Part shown: in pieces, positions 54,235 through 64,000 of the stretch
Position numbering within the stretch: position 1 is the stretch's first letter
Layout: each line of letters begins with the position of its first letter
DNA from: Prorocentrum cordatum
Lineage: Eukaryota > Sar > Dinophyceae > Prorocentrales > Prorocentraceae
NCBI GenBank assembly: GCA_963575745.1
Contig: CAUYUJ010014329.1
Location: 20,001 to 84,000, forward strand
Direction: 5' to 3'
Length of the DNA: 64,000 nt
The notes under the pieces: generated by a model
Databases searched by the model: none
Told to the model about the DNA's origin: nothing
The model's input: the letters and a program-made list of their open reading frames with translations, nothing else
Program-made: the position numbers and the translations under genes

Positions 54235-54490
54235 GCGGCGGATTATATCTTTTGGGTGCGTGGTGTGCATGTCAGCCAACACGAATACTGCTTGGGGCAG
54301 GTGCAATATCGATGTAGTCAACTTGCAGAAGTCTTCTTTGAAAGGTCATGAACAGACTAAGTTACATTTGAGGGCTACTAAACTCTGGAGAGGGATAGAT
54401 CCAGATGCCGCCGACATCATCCCCCCAGAGGTTGCACCAACAACGGACATGTTCGCACAGGTCCTCCAGCTCACGAGGAAAGGCAAGTGC
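54235..54490 (+). CDS. BED-finger/hAT-like gene, exon 1
   Basis: Encodes a BED-type zinc finger: FGCVVCMSANTNTAWGRCN, then LQKSSLKGHEQTKLHLRA, with Cys-x2-Cys followed by His-x5-His. A linker, IPPEVAPTTDMFAQVLQLTR, then KGK, corresponds to the start of the next region in relatives I recall from dinoflagellates. BED fingers bind DNA in hAT transposases and domesticated derivatives. The upstream boundary is a possible CAG at 54232-54234; a start codon was not identified. The donor near 54487 is not resolved: GGCAAGTGCACGG resembles the acceptor context CCAAGGCACGG at 56811, so the junction is ambiguous. Confidence 0.55.
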
Positions 54491-54549
54491 ACGGGAGATA
54501 TCCGGCTGCCTACGGCAAGTCCCGCCACCGCGCCTGGGTTGTGGGTCAT

Positions 54550-54905
54550 GGGCCTCTTGGATGTTCGCCGTGATTTCCCGGGAGGCCTCTCGGGGGCATG
54601 TTGGAGACAGTCAGTGTTGAGGCCTCTCGAGAGCGTCTTCTTGGGGGCCTCCTGGTGGTTTTTTGGAGCCTCTTTCTTGGGGCTTCCTGCCCGGGGGCCT
54701 CTTCTTGCAGGCCTCCTGGGAGCCTTGGGGCTTCCTGGGGGCCTCTCTGGGCCTATTCTTGGCCTTGTCTTCTTGGCGGGGATTTCTTGGGGCCCCACCG
54801 GGCCCTTCCCAGGGCTTTTAGAGGGGCCCAGGAGGGCCCGAAGACGCCCCCAAGAAGAAGAAGAGGGGCCCAACCAATGCGGCTCCCAGACAACAGATCG
54901 CCCCC
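54550..54905. repeat. GGCCTCTTGGGGGCC degenerate repeat
   Basis: G/C-rich degenerate repeat, the reverse complement of the AAGAGGCCCCCAAG words seen at 10.4, 56.2 and 60.1 kb. It lies in the first intron of the BED/hAT-like gene. Confidence 0.6.
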
Positions 54906-54914
54906 AAAGCGAGC

Positions 54915-56035
54915 ACACAATCGGAGGTGAGGGGGTGAGATCGAAGTGAAACGGATAGCCCCCCCTCCTACTGGGAAGTCGGTTTCACTTTCGTGTTCGT
55001 GCGTGCCGCGCGCGCGGGCGAGGCGAAGCTGCGTGGGCGGGCGAGAAATAATACGTCTCCTGTAGTAGCTGAGGCGCGGTCAGACCAAACGGCCCCCTTC
55101 CAGCAGCCGGTGCCCCGCGGCGTCCCGCCGGCGCCCCGCTCGAGGGCCGGTGGCGCGCGGTGCCCTGCCGGTGTCCCGCCCGTGTCCCGCCGGTGTCCCG
55201 ATGACGATGATGATCATGTTGATGATGATGATGTTGATGATGTTGGCGATGATTATGATGATATTGATGGTGGTGATGATGCTGGTGTCCCGACGATGAT
55301 GATGATTATGGAAATGATGATGTTGATGCTGATGTTGACGATGTTGTTGATGATGATGATGATGTTGATGGTTATGGTGGTGATAGTGATGGTGCCCCGA
55401 TGATGTGACGATGTTGATGGTGGTGTTGCTGATGATGGTGATGATGATGATGGTGCCCCGATGATGATGATGATGTTGATGATCCTGATAATGTTGATGG
55501 TGGCCAGATGATTTGATGTTGTTGATGATGAACATGATGATGACGGTGCCCCGATGATGATGGTGATTGTGGTGATGAAGATAATGTTGATGATGGTGAT
55601 GATGATGGTGCCCCGGTGATGGTGATGATATTGCTGATGACGATGATGGTGTCCTGATGATGATGATGTTGGTGATGGGATGATGATGAGGTGATGATGA
55701 TGATGATTTCGATGGTGGTGGCCCAATGATGATGGTGATTCTGATGATATTGATGATGGTGGTGTCCCGATGATGTTGATGATGGCGGTGGTGATGGTGA
55801 TGATGGTGGCGATGATGATGGTTTTCCGATGTTGATGATGACGTTGAGGATGCTGCCAATGATGATGATGGTGTCCGGATGGTGGTGATGATGTTGATGG
55901 TGTTGTGCTTGATCATGATGATGAGATGGGATGATGATGATGATGGTTGTGTTCGGATGATGATGATGATGATGGTGTCCCGATGATGATGATGACGATG
56001 TTGATGATGATAATGCTGATGGTTGCGGTGATAGT
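54915..56035. repeat. Modular composite repeat B
   Basis: Starts ATCGGAGGTGAGGGGGTGAG with GATCGAAGTG, then GCGGGCGAGGCGAAGCTGCG, a GTGTCCCGCCG minisatellite and about 830 bases of GATGAT. It lacks the ATCGAT array. Intronic. Confidence 0.7.
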
Positions 56036-56319
56036 CCCGACCGTCGCGCTTCGCTGGATGCATCGCCCCAACTACTACTACTACTCCCGGATGTCCCCAG
56101 GCGAACATGGCGCCTCCCTGCCTGGGGCCCTCCAGGGCTTCCATGCCGGCCCGGGGAGCCCACCCAGGCATTCCTGGACCTGGACGGGGGCCCCGCGAAG
56201 CTTTCCCCAATGCCTCAGACGGCCCAAGAATGCCCCAAGACGGCTACACGAGGCCCCCAAGAAGACGGCTCCAACAACAGGGCCCACGGAAGAAGAGGGC
56301 CCCCCAAAGAGGCGCATTC

Positions 56320-56735
56320 GCGCATATACATATACGACCACCATTCGGGTGATAAGGAGGTTTTTTTTTGGGGGGGAACCGACGTCTCACTCGATCGGTC
56401 CCACGATCGATCTCATTATCGGTCTCGCTTGACCGACGTCACCCGATCGGTGTCATTCGATCGATTTCATCCGATCGATCGCACAGCCGATCTCAATATC
56501 GATCTCACTATCGATCTCAATATCGATCTCACTATCGACCTCCCAATCGACCTCACATTCGGTCTCAGTATCTGCATCGCTATCGATATCGCAAGCGATA
56601 TCACAATCAACGCCATCATCATCGACATCATCGTCAGCAACGCCATCACCATCATCATCAGCATCATCGGGACACCATCATCATCAGCATAATCACCACC
56701 ATCACCAACATCATCATCACAATCATCACCATTGT
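56320..56735. repeat. Modular composite repeat C (reverse, short)
   Basis: TATACGACCACCATTCGGGT followed by GATAAGGAGG, a T/G run, an ATCGATCTCACT array (56390-56600) and a CATCAT run. It ends shortly before exon 2. Confidence 0.7.
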
Positions 56736-56815
56736 TGGGGGGAGTGGCCCCTCAGACGACTACAGAAACCCTACCAGGTAGCCCTTGGCATTCCCCCGCG
56801 CATCAACGCGCCAAG

Positions 56816-57342
56816 GCACGGTGGCGGATCAAAGGCCTGGGCAGCAGAAAAAAGCTACGGGCTATGAAGTGGTGTCTGGGGGAGGCGGCGAGAGACCGCA
56901 AACGTGCTGAACTTGCCAAGAGCACAGTCGCCAGCACCCACCAAGACGGGAGAAAAGGTAGATTTGCTGTCCGTTTCACTAGTTGCGGAACGGACTTGAC
57001 CCCGTTTGCTGGAGTTTTGGGATGCGTCGATCTGGCAAAAGATTACACTCTGGATGCAATTGGGATGAGGCGCGCTACGATCGATATCCTGACTTCGTTT
57101 TGCACGCCTAGGAAAGGCGCGCCTTACTGCACCAGACCTCCCAAGAATTCGTGCGACGACGAGTTGCTGCAGCATTGTAGATCCATCGTTGAATTATTCG
57201 ACGCAGATGCTGCGTCAGACGAACAATTGGCGGCAAAACTCCTCAAGGGGACTCGGGTCGCTTCGTGCGATGAGCATTTCGAAGAGGGTTTTTTCTGCAA
57301 CTTGCGAGTGCAAAACAAAGACAAAGCGCACGCCTCCCGCAG
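56816..57342 (+). CDS. BED/hAT-like gene, exon 2
   Basis: Conserved middle region of the family: KGLGSRKKLRAMKWCLGEAA, STHQDGRKGRFAVRFTSCGT, FAGVLGCVDLAKDYTLDAIG, DADAASDEQLAAKLL and NLRVQNKDKAHASRR. The exon ends CGCAG at 57342 and the intron would begin GA. The frame would otherwise run only seven more codons to a stop at 57367. The start is less certain; the frame is open further upstream to 56732. The role within transposase-like proteins is not known to me; KDKAHASRR is a hallmark of the family as I remember it. Confidence 0.65.
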
Positions 57343-57762
57343 GACCCAGGGTCCTTCGAAATCATGAATGACCATCCCCTCCCCGCCCCATCCTCCTCCC
57401 CCTCTTCCGTTTCCTCCTCCTCCTCCACTGGTTCCCCTTGCTTTGTCTTGACCTCCTCCCTCCTCGCCCTCCCCCCTATCTTCCCCCCCCCCTCCTCCGC
57501 CCCCCCCTCCTGCCTGCCGGCCAGGGGCGGGGGGCGGGGCTCGCGGCCCTGGCGAACTCGAAGGGGCTCGACGGCCCGGCAACGTGATACACTGGCGGGC
57601 GCAGGGACAGGGGCGATCGACGGCCCGGCAACGTGATATACGAGGGACACGATGATATCGAGCACGAAGGACGTGAAGAAGAGAGAGGATGCATGAGGGA
57701 GATAGCGAGCATGGGGTGAGCGGAACGAGCAGGGGATGAGGCAACATTTGAGGTTTTCCCAG
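57343..57762 (+). other. Intron with GA-AG ends
   Basis: Only this placement joins HASRR to ITSRTWLRDPYLKQ in phase. The intron is 420 bases, starts GACCC after CGCAG and ends CCCAG before GATCAC, so CAGGA is repeated at both ends. It contains CCTCC-rich sequence and the duplicated CGACGGCCCGGCAACGTGAT. Confidence 0.6.
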
Positions 57763-57969
57763 GATCACCTCGAGAACGTGGCTGCGAGACCCGTACTTAA
57801 AGCAAATCTCGGAGACTTTCATCCTTAAAAGAACGTCAATCATGAAGCGCATCCAACACAGCGACGTGTACCGTGCTCGTTTCCAGAAAAATATTAAGCT
57901 GCAGCGCTACAGCAGGGAATGCGCCGCAAACATGAAGAAATTGTCCAGTGCGAACCACCGCTTCGACAG
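57763..57969 (+). CDS. BED/hAT-like gene, exon 3
   Basis: SRTWLRDPYLKQISETFIL, SIMKRIQHSDVYRARFQKN and NMKKLSSANHRFD. It ends CGACAG at 57969, followed by a GC donor. Reading on would give a stop at 58009. Joining at 63008 yields HRFDSIALPLSRGAFHFDAL, which matches the way relatives continue. Confidence 0.65.
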
Positions 57970-58109
57970 GCGATGGGCGGAATTCAAGAAGCGGGGTGAT
58001 CGGGGGTAGCCCCGCCACGCTCCTGGGCGCGCTCTGACCAGGATTTCGAAGCGGCCCCAGCCGCGGCGACGAGAACTCCCCATGATGATGATGCCCCGAA
58101 GGCCGAAGC

Positions 58110-59905
58110 GTTCAAACTCAGACCTATACGACCACCCTTCGGATGATAAGGAGGTGAGGGGGGGGGGGAATCAGCGTCGCAATCGATCGATCTCACTATC
58201 GATAGCATACTCGATCTCATTCGATCGATCTCACACTCGATACTATTATCGATTCCAGAATCGATCTCACATTCGGTTTCACTATCGATCTCACTAGCGA
58301 TCTCACAATCGATCTCACAATCGATTTCAAATTCGGTCTCACTATCGACTCCACTATCGATCTCATTCGGTCGATCTCACAATCGATCTAACTATCGATC
58401 TCTCAATCGATCTGACTATCGACCCCACAATCGATCTCGCATTCGGTCTCGCTATCGATCTCACTATCGATATCACAATCGAGGTCATCATTATCATCTT
58501 CATCAGTATCGTCATCCTCGCCACCTCATCATCATCATCAGCATCACCATCATCACCATCATCACCATCAGCACCACCATCATCATCCTCACCTTAATGC
58601 ACATCATCATCATCGTCATCATCATCAGCATCACCATCATGACCATCATCATCATCCTGGTCATCATCACCATCACCCGCATCATCATCATAATTTTCCC
58701 TCACTGTCGATCTCACTATCTATATCACAATCGATCTCACAATCGACGTCATTATCATCACCACCGTCATCATCAACAGCATCATCATCATAATCATCTC
58801 CATCATCACCATCATCACCATCATCATCACCATAATCATCATCACCATGACCACCATGATCACCATCATCACCATCATCATCATCAACAACATTGTTGTC
58901 ATCATCATCACAACCATCATCAACATCCTCATCCTCGTCATCATCATCATCACCATATTCATCATCATCAACAACATCAACATCATCATCACCGCCACCG
59001 TCATCATCATCATCCTCATCATCATTATCATCATCATCGTCCTCATCGCCACCACCATCATCAGCATCCTCATCATCATCCTTATCCTCATCATCGTGGT
59101 CATCATCATCAACATCATCATCACAATCATCACCACCATCATCATCATCATCCTCATCATCATCCTCGGCATCCTCATCATCATCATCTTTCACTGTCGA
59201 TCTTTTTTTTATTTTATAGTCGAACTCACAATCGACAACATCATCATCATCCTCGTCATCATCACCATCATCACCATCATAATCATCAGCATCATCACCA
59301 TTTACACCATCATCACGATTATCACCATCATCACCATCATCACCATCATCAACATCATCACCATCATCATTTTCATCAATCATCACCATCACCATCACCA
59401 TCCTCATCATCATCATCATCATCCTTATCAGCATCGCCATCATCACATCCACCATCATCATCATCATCCTCATCATCATCATCATCATCCATATCATCAC
59501 CATCCTCATCATCTTCATCATCATTTTTCTCCTCCTCATCATCATCATCACCATCGGGACACAGGCGGGGCACCAGCAGCGGTACACCAGCGGGGCACCG
59601 CGCGGCACTGTTCGCCAGGAGGGGCACCGGGACACCGGCGGGACACTGGCGGGGCACCGCCCGGTCCCGGACGCCATGTCGCCAAACATTTAGTCCGGCC
59701 GCGCCTCAGCCTGGGGCGCCGGGGCACCGGCGGGGCACCGCCCGGCCCCGGGCGCCGGGTCGCCAAACATTTGGCCCAGCTGCGCCTTAGCCACAAGAGA
59801 CTTTCTTCTCCTCTCGCCCGCCCGCGCAGCTTCGGCTCGCCCGCGCGGCGCGCGCGAACACGAAACCGAAATCGATTTCCCGACAGTATTATACTGGGGG
59901 GCTGT
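58110..59905. repeat. Modular composite repeat D
   Basis: Order reversed relative to A: TATACGACCACCCTTCGGAT with GATAAGGAGG and a G run; ATCGATCTCAC array (58180-58490); about 1 kb of CATCAT; GGGACACCGGCGGGGCACC minisatellite (59556-59760); GCCCGCGCAGCTTCGGCTCG; and CGAAACCGAAATCGATTTCC. It creates a 448-residue Ile/Thr open frame that is not a gene. Confidence 0.75.
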
Positions 59906-59917
59906 CCATCATTCCAA

Positions 59918-60951
59918 TCCCACCAGCCCTCTGGGCGTATGTGGTCTAAGTCATTTCCCTTTCCAACCTCCTGCCTTTCCCTCCTGCTCGGGAGGTTGTT
60001 TACCTCCTCCCCCCCTCCCTGCGTGTGGACGGGGGGGCGGACCCATAACGGCGTCCAAGAAGATGGCCCAAGATGGTTCCAAGAGAGCCTCCGAGAGCGC
60101 ACGATGGCCTCCAAGATGGCCCAAGATAGCGGTAGAGGGGCCAAGATAGCCTCCGGCAAGCGTCCGAGAGGCTTCAAGACGGCCCCAAGATAGTTTCAAC
60201 TGTCCTCCGAGGCCTCCAAGGACCCCCCCAAGAAGATGCCAAACTCCTTCAAACACCCATGGACAATCAATGTTTTTTGTCTTCTGATTTTTTCGCCTCC
60301 GAAGGGCTCTTGTTGTTGAGGCCTCAAGAAGATGGTCCCAAGATGATCCAAAACAGCCCCAAAAGGGGCCCATATGAGAGCCCCAAAACGGCCCCAAGAA
60401 CGCTCCAAGAGCGGGCCAAGATGGTCCCACGACTGCATTTTTGAGCTTCCGATGGGGGTGGACAATAATTGCCCCACCCCCCCCTCTTCTTCTTTAGCCA
60501 TGATAGGGGCCAAGAAGACGGCCCCGAGATGCCTCCCAAACACCCCCCCCAAAAAAAGCCCCAAGGGGGGCTCCAATGTCCTCCAAAAGAGCCCCAAGAT
60601 GGCCCCAACACGCATCAAACGAGCCCCACATACGCCCCAAGAAAGCCCTCAGATGACCTCATGAGAGCCGCAATAAAGAGAGCACCAGGAAGCTCCAAGA
60701 GGGGCCCACGAGAATCCCAAGAGGGCCCAGACCAAATCAGTGCAACAGCCATTACGAGTCATCGCAATACCCCTCACCTCTTCTCATTGAAGCACTATCG
60801 TAACTTGCATCGATTTCCATCTTAACCTTCAATGCGGACAGCTATGATGTGCGATGCTTGTGTTCTCGACGACGGCTGCGCGACTGCGTGCGTTATGCCG
60901 CCCCTGATTCACCGACCCCCCTGCTGATCGTTTCTGGATGGGCTGGTGGGG
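59918..60951. repeat. Composite repeat with CCCACCAGCCC ends, copy 2
   Basis: Left TCCCACCAGCCCTCTGGGC, right CTGGATGGGCTGGTGGGGG, about 1 kb. The interior holds CCAAGATGGCCCCAAGA-type words and TGTTTTTTGTCTTCTGATTT. It directly follows composite D. Confidence 0.6.
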
Positions 60952-61009
60952 GTACGCGAAGCGTCAAGAATTCGATCTCCCCCCTCGCCTCCGATTAATG
61001 AAAACGGGC

Positions 61010-62900
61010 CCACAGCCATAACCTCGAACTATACTAGAGAATAACCTTCCAGGGATCATGAAGTTCGGCGTCGCGGAGCGATAATAAAAGTTGCCCGCCA
61101 GAGGCCAACATAGAGATGTTAACAGATGAGCCAACAAAGCCGATGATATCTTGAGACATCCTTAACTTTTCTTCCTGCTCGTCATCTTCCTCTTCTTCCT
61201 CAGCTTCTCTCTCTATCTATCTCTACATTTATATTTCTATTTCTTATCCTCACCCTGCCCCCCTGAACTTGTTTATCGCTGGGGTTGCTTATCATTGGAA
61301 CGCGAGGCACATGAGCTACCCTACGCGAGCACATACGCACTTACAATGATATCTAATAAGTTTTAAACTTTGGATTTGTGCGATCGCCTTCTCCTCTCCT
61401 CCTCTTGCTCTTTCTCCTCCTCATCCTCGTCCTCCTCCTCTACCTCCTCTTCTCTTTTTATCGCCCTATGTATCTCTCTATCTTTCTCCCCCCCCAGGCC
61501 CCCCTGAACTTGTTTATCGCTGTGGTTGATTGCCCTGGGAAAACGAGGCACATGGGGAATCTTTATAGAAACCAATGAGAATCTCTATTATGGTAGGAAC
61601 CAGTAGGGATCTTAGGGGACCTATGAGAATTATTAGTATGCGCGCGCAATTCAATAGGAAACCAATTGATTTTTTGTTTGTATTTTTCAAAAATAAAAGC
61701 GAAGCTCGGAGGTGCGCCGCCGCGCGCGCGGCGGCGCACCGCTGAGCTCCACCACTTTCTATATTATTATTATTTACCATTACTAAATCTATATGTAAGA
61801 TTCCAAAAACGAAATTGGAAATTTCTGGGGCCCTTTAAGGAGGCCGAAGGAACGCGGCTGCTTTTCATATTTTTATCATCCAGAATTGAAGTTCGGAGGC
61901 GCGCGCGCGCGCGGGTGACCCGGTCACCGCGCGCGCTTCTTAGCTTCAGTTCTTTATTATAATCGTATAAAAAAGCCGACAAGTTCCCTCAGCCTCCTTA
62001 AAGGGCTCTAGAATTTTTCGATTTCGTTTTTGGAATTATATGTTGATTTATTAATATCGAATGATAATGTAGAAGTGAAGCTCAGCGGTGCGCCGCCGCG
62101 CGCGCGGCTGCGCACCTCCGAGCTTCAGTTCCGTATCATAAAAATATTGAAAGCTGACGCGTTCCTTCGGCCTCTTTAAAGAGCTCCAGAATTTTCCAAT
62201 TTCGTCTTTGGAATTAAATGTATATTTTTCATGTGAATAATAATATACGAGAGAAGCTCAGAGGCGCGCGCGCGCACCTCCGAACTCAAATTCTCTATTA
62301 AGAAATTATTAAAAAGCCGACGTGTTCCTTCAGCATCCTTATTAATAATAAAGGGCACCAGAACTTTTCAATTTCGTTTTTGATGATGTTTCAGAGAGGA
62401 CCAAATGGGCGCGCAGAGGAAAAGGAAAACTCCAAAGTTCAAAACTTTTTATACTTAACTGTCAACGCTTCATGGAAATTAGCATTTTCATCTGCTCGTG
62501 TAGGGCATAGCTCATCTGCCTCGGTTTCCCTGGATGATAGTAAAGCACAGCGATGCGCAAGCTCAGGGGCCATGGTGAGGAGGAGAAAGCAAGAGAGAGA
62601 CACCCTCGAGTATATGCTTGTTTCGCTTGGGACACCCTCGACAAGTTTTTCGCTTCGCTCGAGACATCCTCAAATAATTGCTGGTTCCGCTTGGGACACC
62701 CTCGAACCATTGATCGTTTCGTTTGAGGCTGCCTCCCCAAATTATTGGTTTCGCTTGAGACATCCTGAAAAAACGTGTTCGCCTTCGCTTGATGTTGTTA
62801 TCTCAACAAAAGAAGGAAGTAACCTCGATGGTGAACTTTCCCAGTGATAATTAATGCAGTTCGGCCTCCGCGCCCCCCGTCTATATTTGAAACCCTATTA
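61010..62900. repeat. Large palindromic block 2
   Basis: Same architecture as 51470-53335: AACCTCGAACTATACTAGAG start; CCCTGAACTTGTTTATCGCT words; four hairpins at about 61690, 61884, 62072 and 62250; orientation reversal at GGTGACCCGGTCACC (about 61912-61926); and a TTTCGCTTGRGACAYCCT tandem at 62607-62805. Confidence 0.75.
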
Positions 62901-63007
62901 GAAGCCGCTCTTACATTATTTGAAGGGTGGGGTTATTGGATTTGTCCGTTTCATGTTTTGGCTTAAGTCATGTGGTCGTTTGTTTTCTTTGCCTGTGCCG
63001 CCCGCAG

Positions 63008-64000
63008 CATCGCGCTGCCGTTGTCGAGGGGCGCGTTCCACTTCGATGCCCTTGCGAAGACGGCGCAGCAGCTCCAGGACGAACGACATGGCAATGAGGA
63101 GTCGAAGGACGCTGAGCGTTTCCTGCGTCTCTTGGACGTGGAGTCATGCCTCACCTTCGCTATGCTGGCTGACGCTAGCGTTGAGAACCTTGCTCTGACT
63201 GGGTTTTTCGATTGCGAAGACTTCGACAAATCAAGACAATGCCATGAAGTATTGCGGTTCTTCCAACGGGTGACCTACCTCTTCAATCACGGCGGTTGTT
63301 TGCAGACGGGCTTCACGCATCTGATGGTTCAGCACCTCCAGCGAGCACGGACCCTTTGGGTCGGCACTGGCCAAGCAGCAGTCCCGTATACACTTGGGGG
63401 GAGAGGAACAATGACGCCGGCTCTCATCAATTCAGCTTTGAAGCGCATGAAGAATTGGGTTGCCCTCGCAACGCTCGTGATCAGAGCAGAATTTCCAAAC
63501 TTTGAGGCACTGGCCTCGATGTGCATTCTCAGCTTGGAAGGCAAAACCATCGATAAAGTTGTTGCTATGCCGAATTTCAGCGATCACATGGCCAGAGTTG
63601 CTCACTTATGCCAAGTCCCTGTGACGGAGCTGCGGGTTCAATATGATGATTTCTTGCCAGTCGCCCTGAGGATGGCCGAGACTGCCGGGGCGTCGACCAT
63701 CGACGCGTGGAGGCTAGCGGTCGAGGCCATGACCCGCACCCGGCGCATTGCGATGGCGCACCCTTCAGACGCCTTGATGGCGTGCTTGGTGCGATTCGGT
63801 GGATATGGGCAAAGCTCGTCCGGCGTGGAGCGGCTGTTCGCCAAGGGCCACATCGCGGCCGGTTTCTGCCGGGCCGATCTCTCCGAGCAGCTTATCAACG
63901 ACGAGTTGTTCATCATTTGCGACGTGGATCCCAAGTCGGACAATGAACTCTGCGAGGCTGCCCGGGTCATCTGGCGGGAGGTCTACAGGACCACTCGAAC
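63008..64000 (+). CDS. BED/hAT-like gene, exon 4 (runs off window)
   Basis: Open for 330 codons to the window end. Order of segments: RFLRLLDVESCLTFAMLADA, FDCEDFDKSRQCHEVLRFFQ, FTHLMVQHLQRARTLWVG, MKNWVALATLVIRAEFPNFE, VTELRVQYDDFLPVALRMAE, AWRLAVEAMTRTRRIAMAHP, and SSSGVERLFAKGHIAAGF with DLSEQLINDELFIICD. The last part resembles the hAT C-terminal dimerisation motif (SxxxVERxFS ... LS ... L). The catalytic RNase H-like Asp/Glu residues could not be located, so a domesticated or non-autonomous protein is as likely as a transposase. The acceptor is GCCGCCCGCAG. Confidence 0.6.

Larger units (their letters stand above)
57970..63007 (+). other. 5-kb GC-AG intron filled with repeats
   Basis: Runs from GCGATGGGC after CAG to CGCCCGCAG. 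It contains composite repeat D, a CCCACCAGCCC composite and palindromic block 2. The phase match of the flanking exons supports it. Confidence 0.55.

Noticed and set aside
58597-60193. 397- and 448-residue His- and Ile/Thr-rich frames
   Set aside because: Translations of the CATCAT microsatellite inside composite repeat D and an intron.
62940-62965. Leader-like word TTTTGGCTTAAG before exon 4
   Set aside because: Needs a gap and several mismatches to match the leader, and lies inside an intron supported by phase.

Overview
The window looks like nuclear DNA of a dinoflagellate. Four things point there: two sequences close to the dinoflagellate spliced leader (34097 and 44332); introns that begin GC or GA as well as GT and sit between CAG and G; fragments of protein families that I recall from dinoflagellate genomes; and GC-rich, repeat-laden DNA with few, widely spaced exons. 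The species cannot be fixed from the sequence. There are no bacterial-style operons, tRNA or rRNA genes, or CRISPR arrays. Many long open frames are artefacts of GGA, CAT and CGT microsatellites and are left out. Family names rest on motif recognition and memory; no database was searched.

Left part, 1-26 kb: every recognisable coding piece is on the minus strand. A kinase C-lobe exon (about 7.3-7.43 kb) and a UBA exon (1.65-1.76 kb) fit the 3' part of one SNF1/AMPK-like kinase gene. Between 8.1 and 15.7 kb lies a decayed Ty1/copia-order retroelement: RING-like, protease and dUTPase-like domains, a 3 kb degenerate satellite, then integrase with its C-terminal region. At 23.8-26.0 kb is a four-piece pseudokinase gene with one frame break. 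Four copies of a short terminal-inverted-repeat element and three copies of a GGA-centred foldback element are scattered through the first 21 kb.

Middle, 26-41 kb: mostly satellites (about 200-bp CGTAG-rich repeats, a 181-bp tandem, a 100-bp satellite that also occurs at 22.9 kb with the same flank, a 10-bp array, and about 35 units of a 131-bp satellite). Gene direction switches here.

Right part, 41.7-64 kb: all coding pieces are on the plus strand. They are an unrecognised 332-residue protein (41711-42709), a GIY-YIG-like pseudogene with a spliced-leader relic in front, a four-exon gene of an unknown family carrying an in-frame TAG (46230-49457), and a BED-finger/hAT-transposase-like gene spread over almost 10 kb (54.2 kb to the window end). 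The introns and spacers of this part hold modular composite repeats, two large palindromic blocks, AGCTT/AGCAT satellites and a 100-base N gap.

The genes do not form a pathway. The window shows transposon-derived genes, decaying retro-copies and ordinary genes embedded in repeats, laid out as two divergent one-directional clusters.
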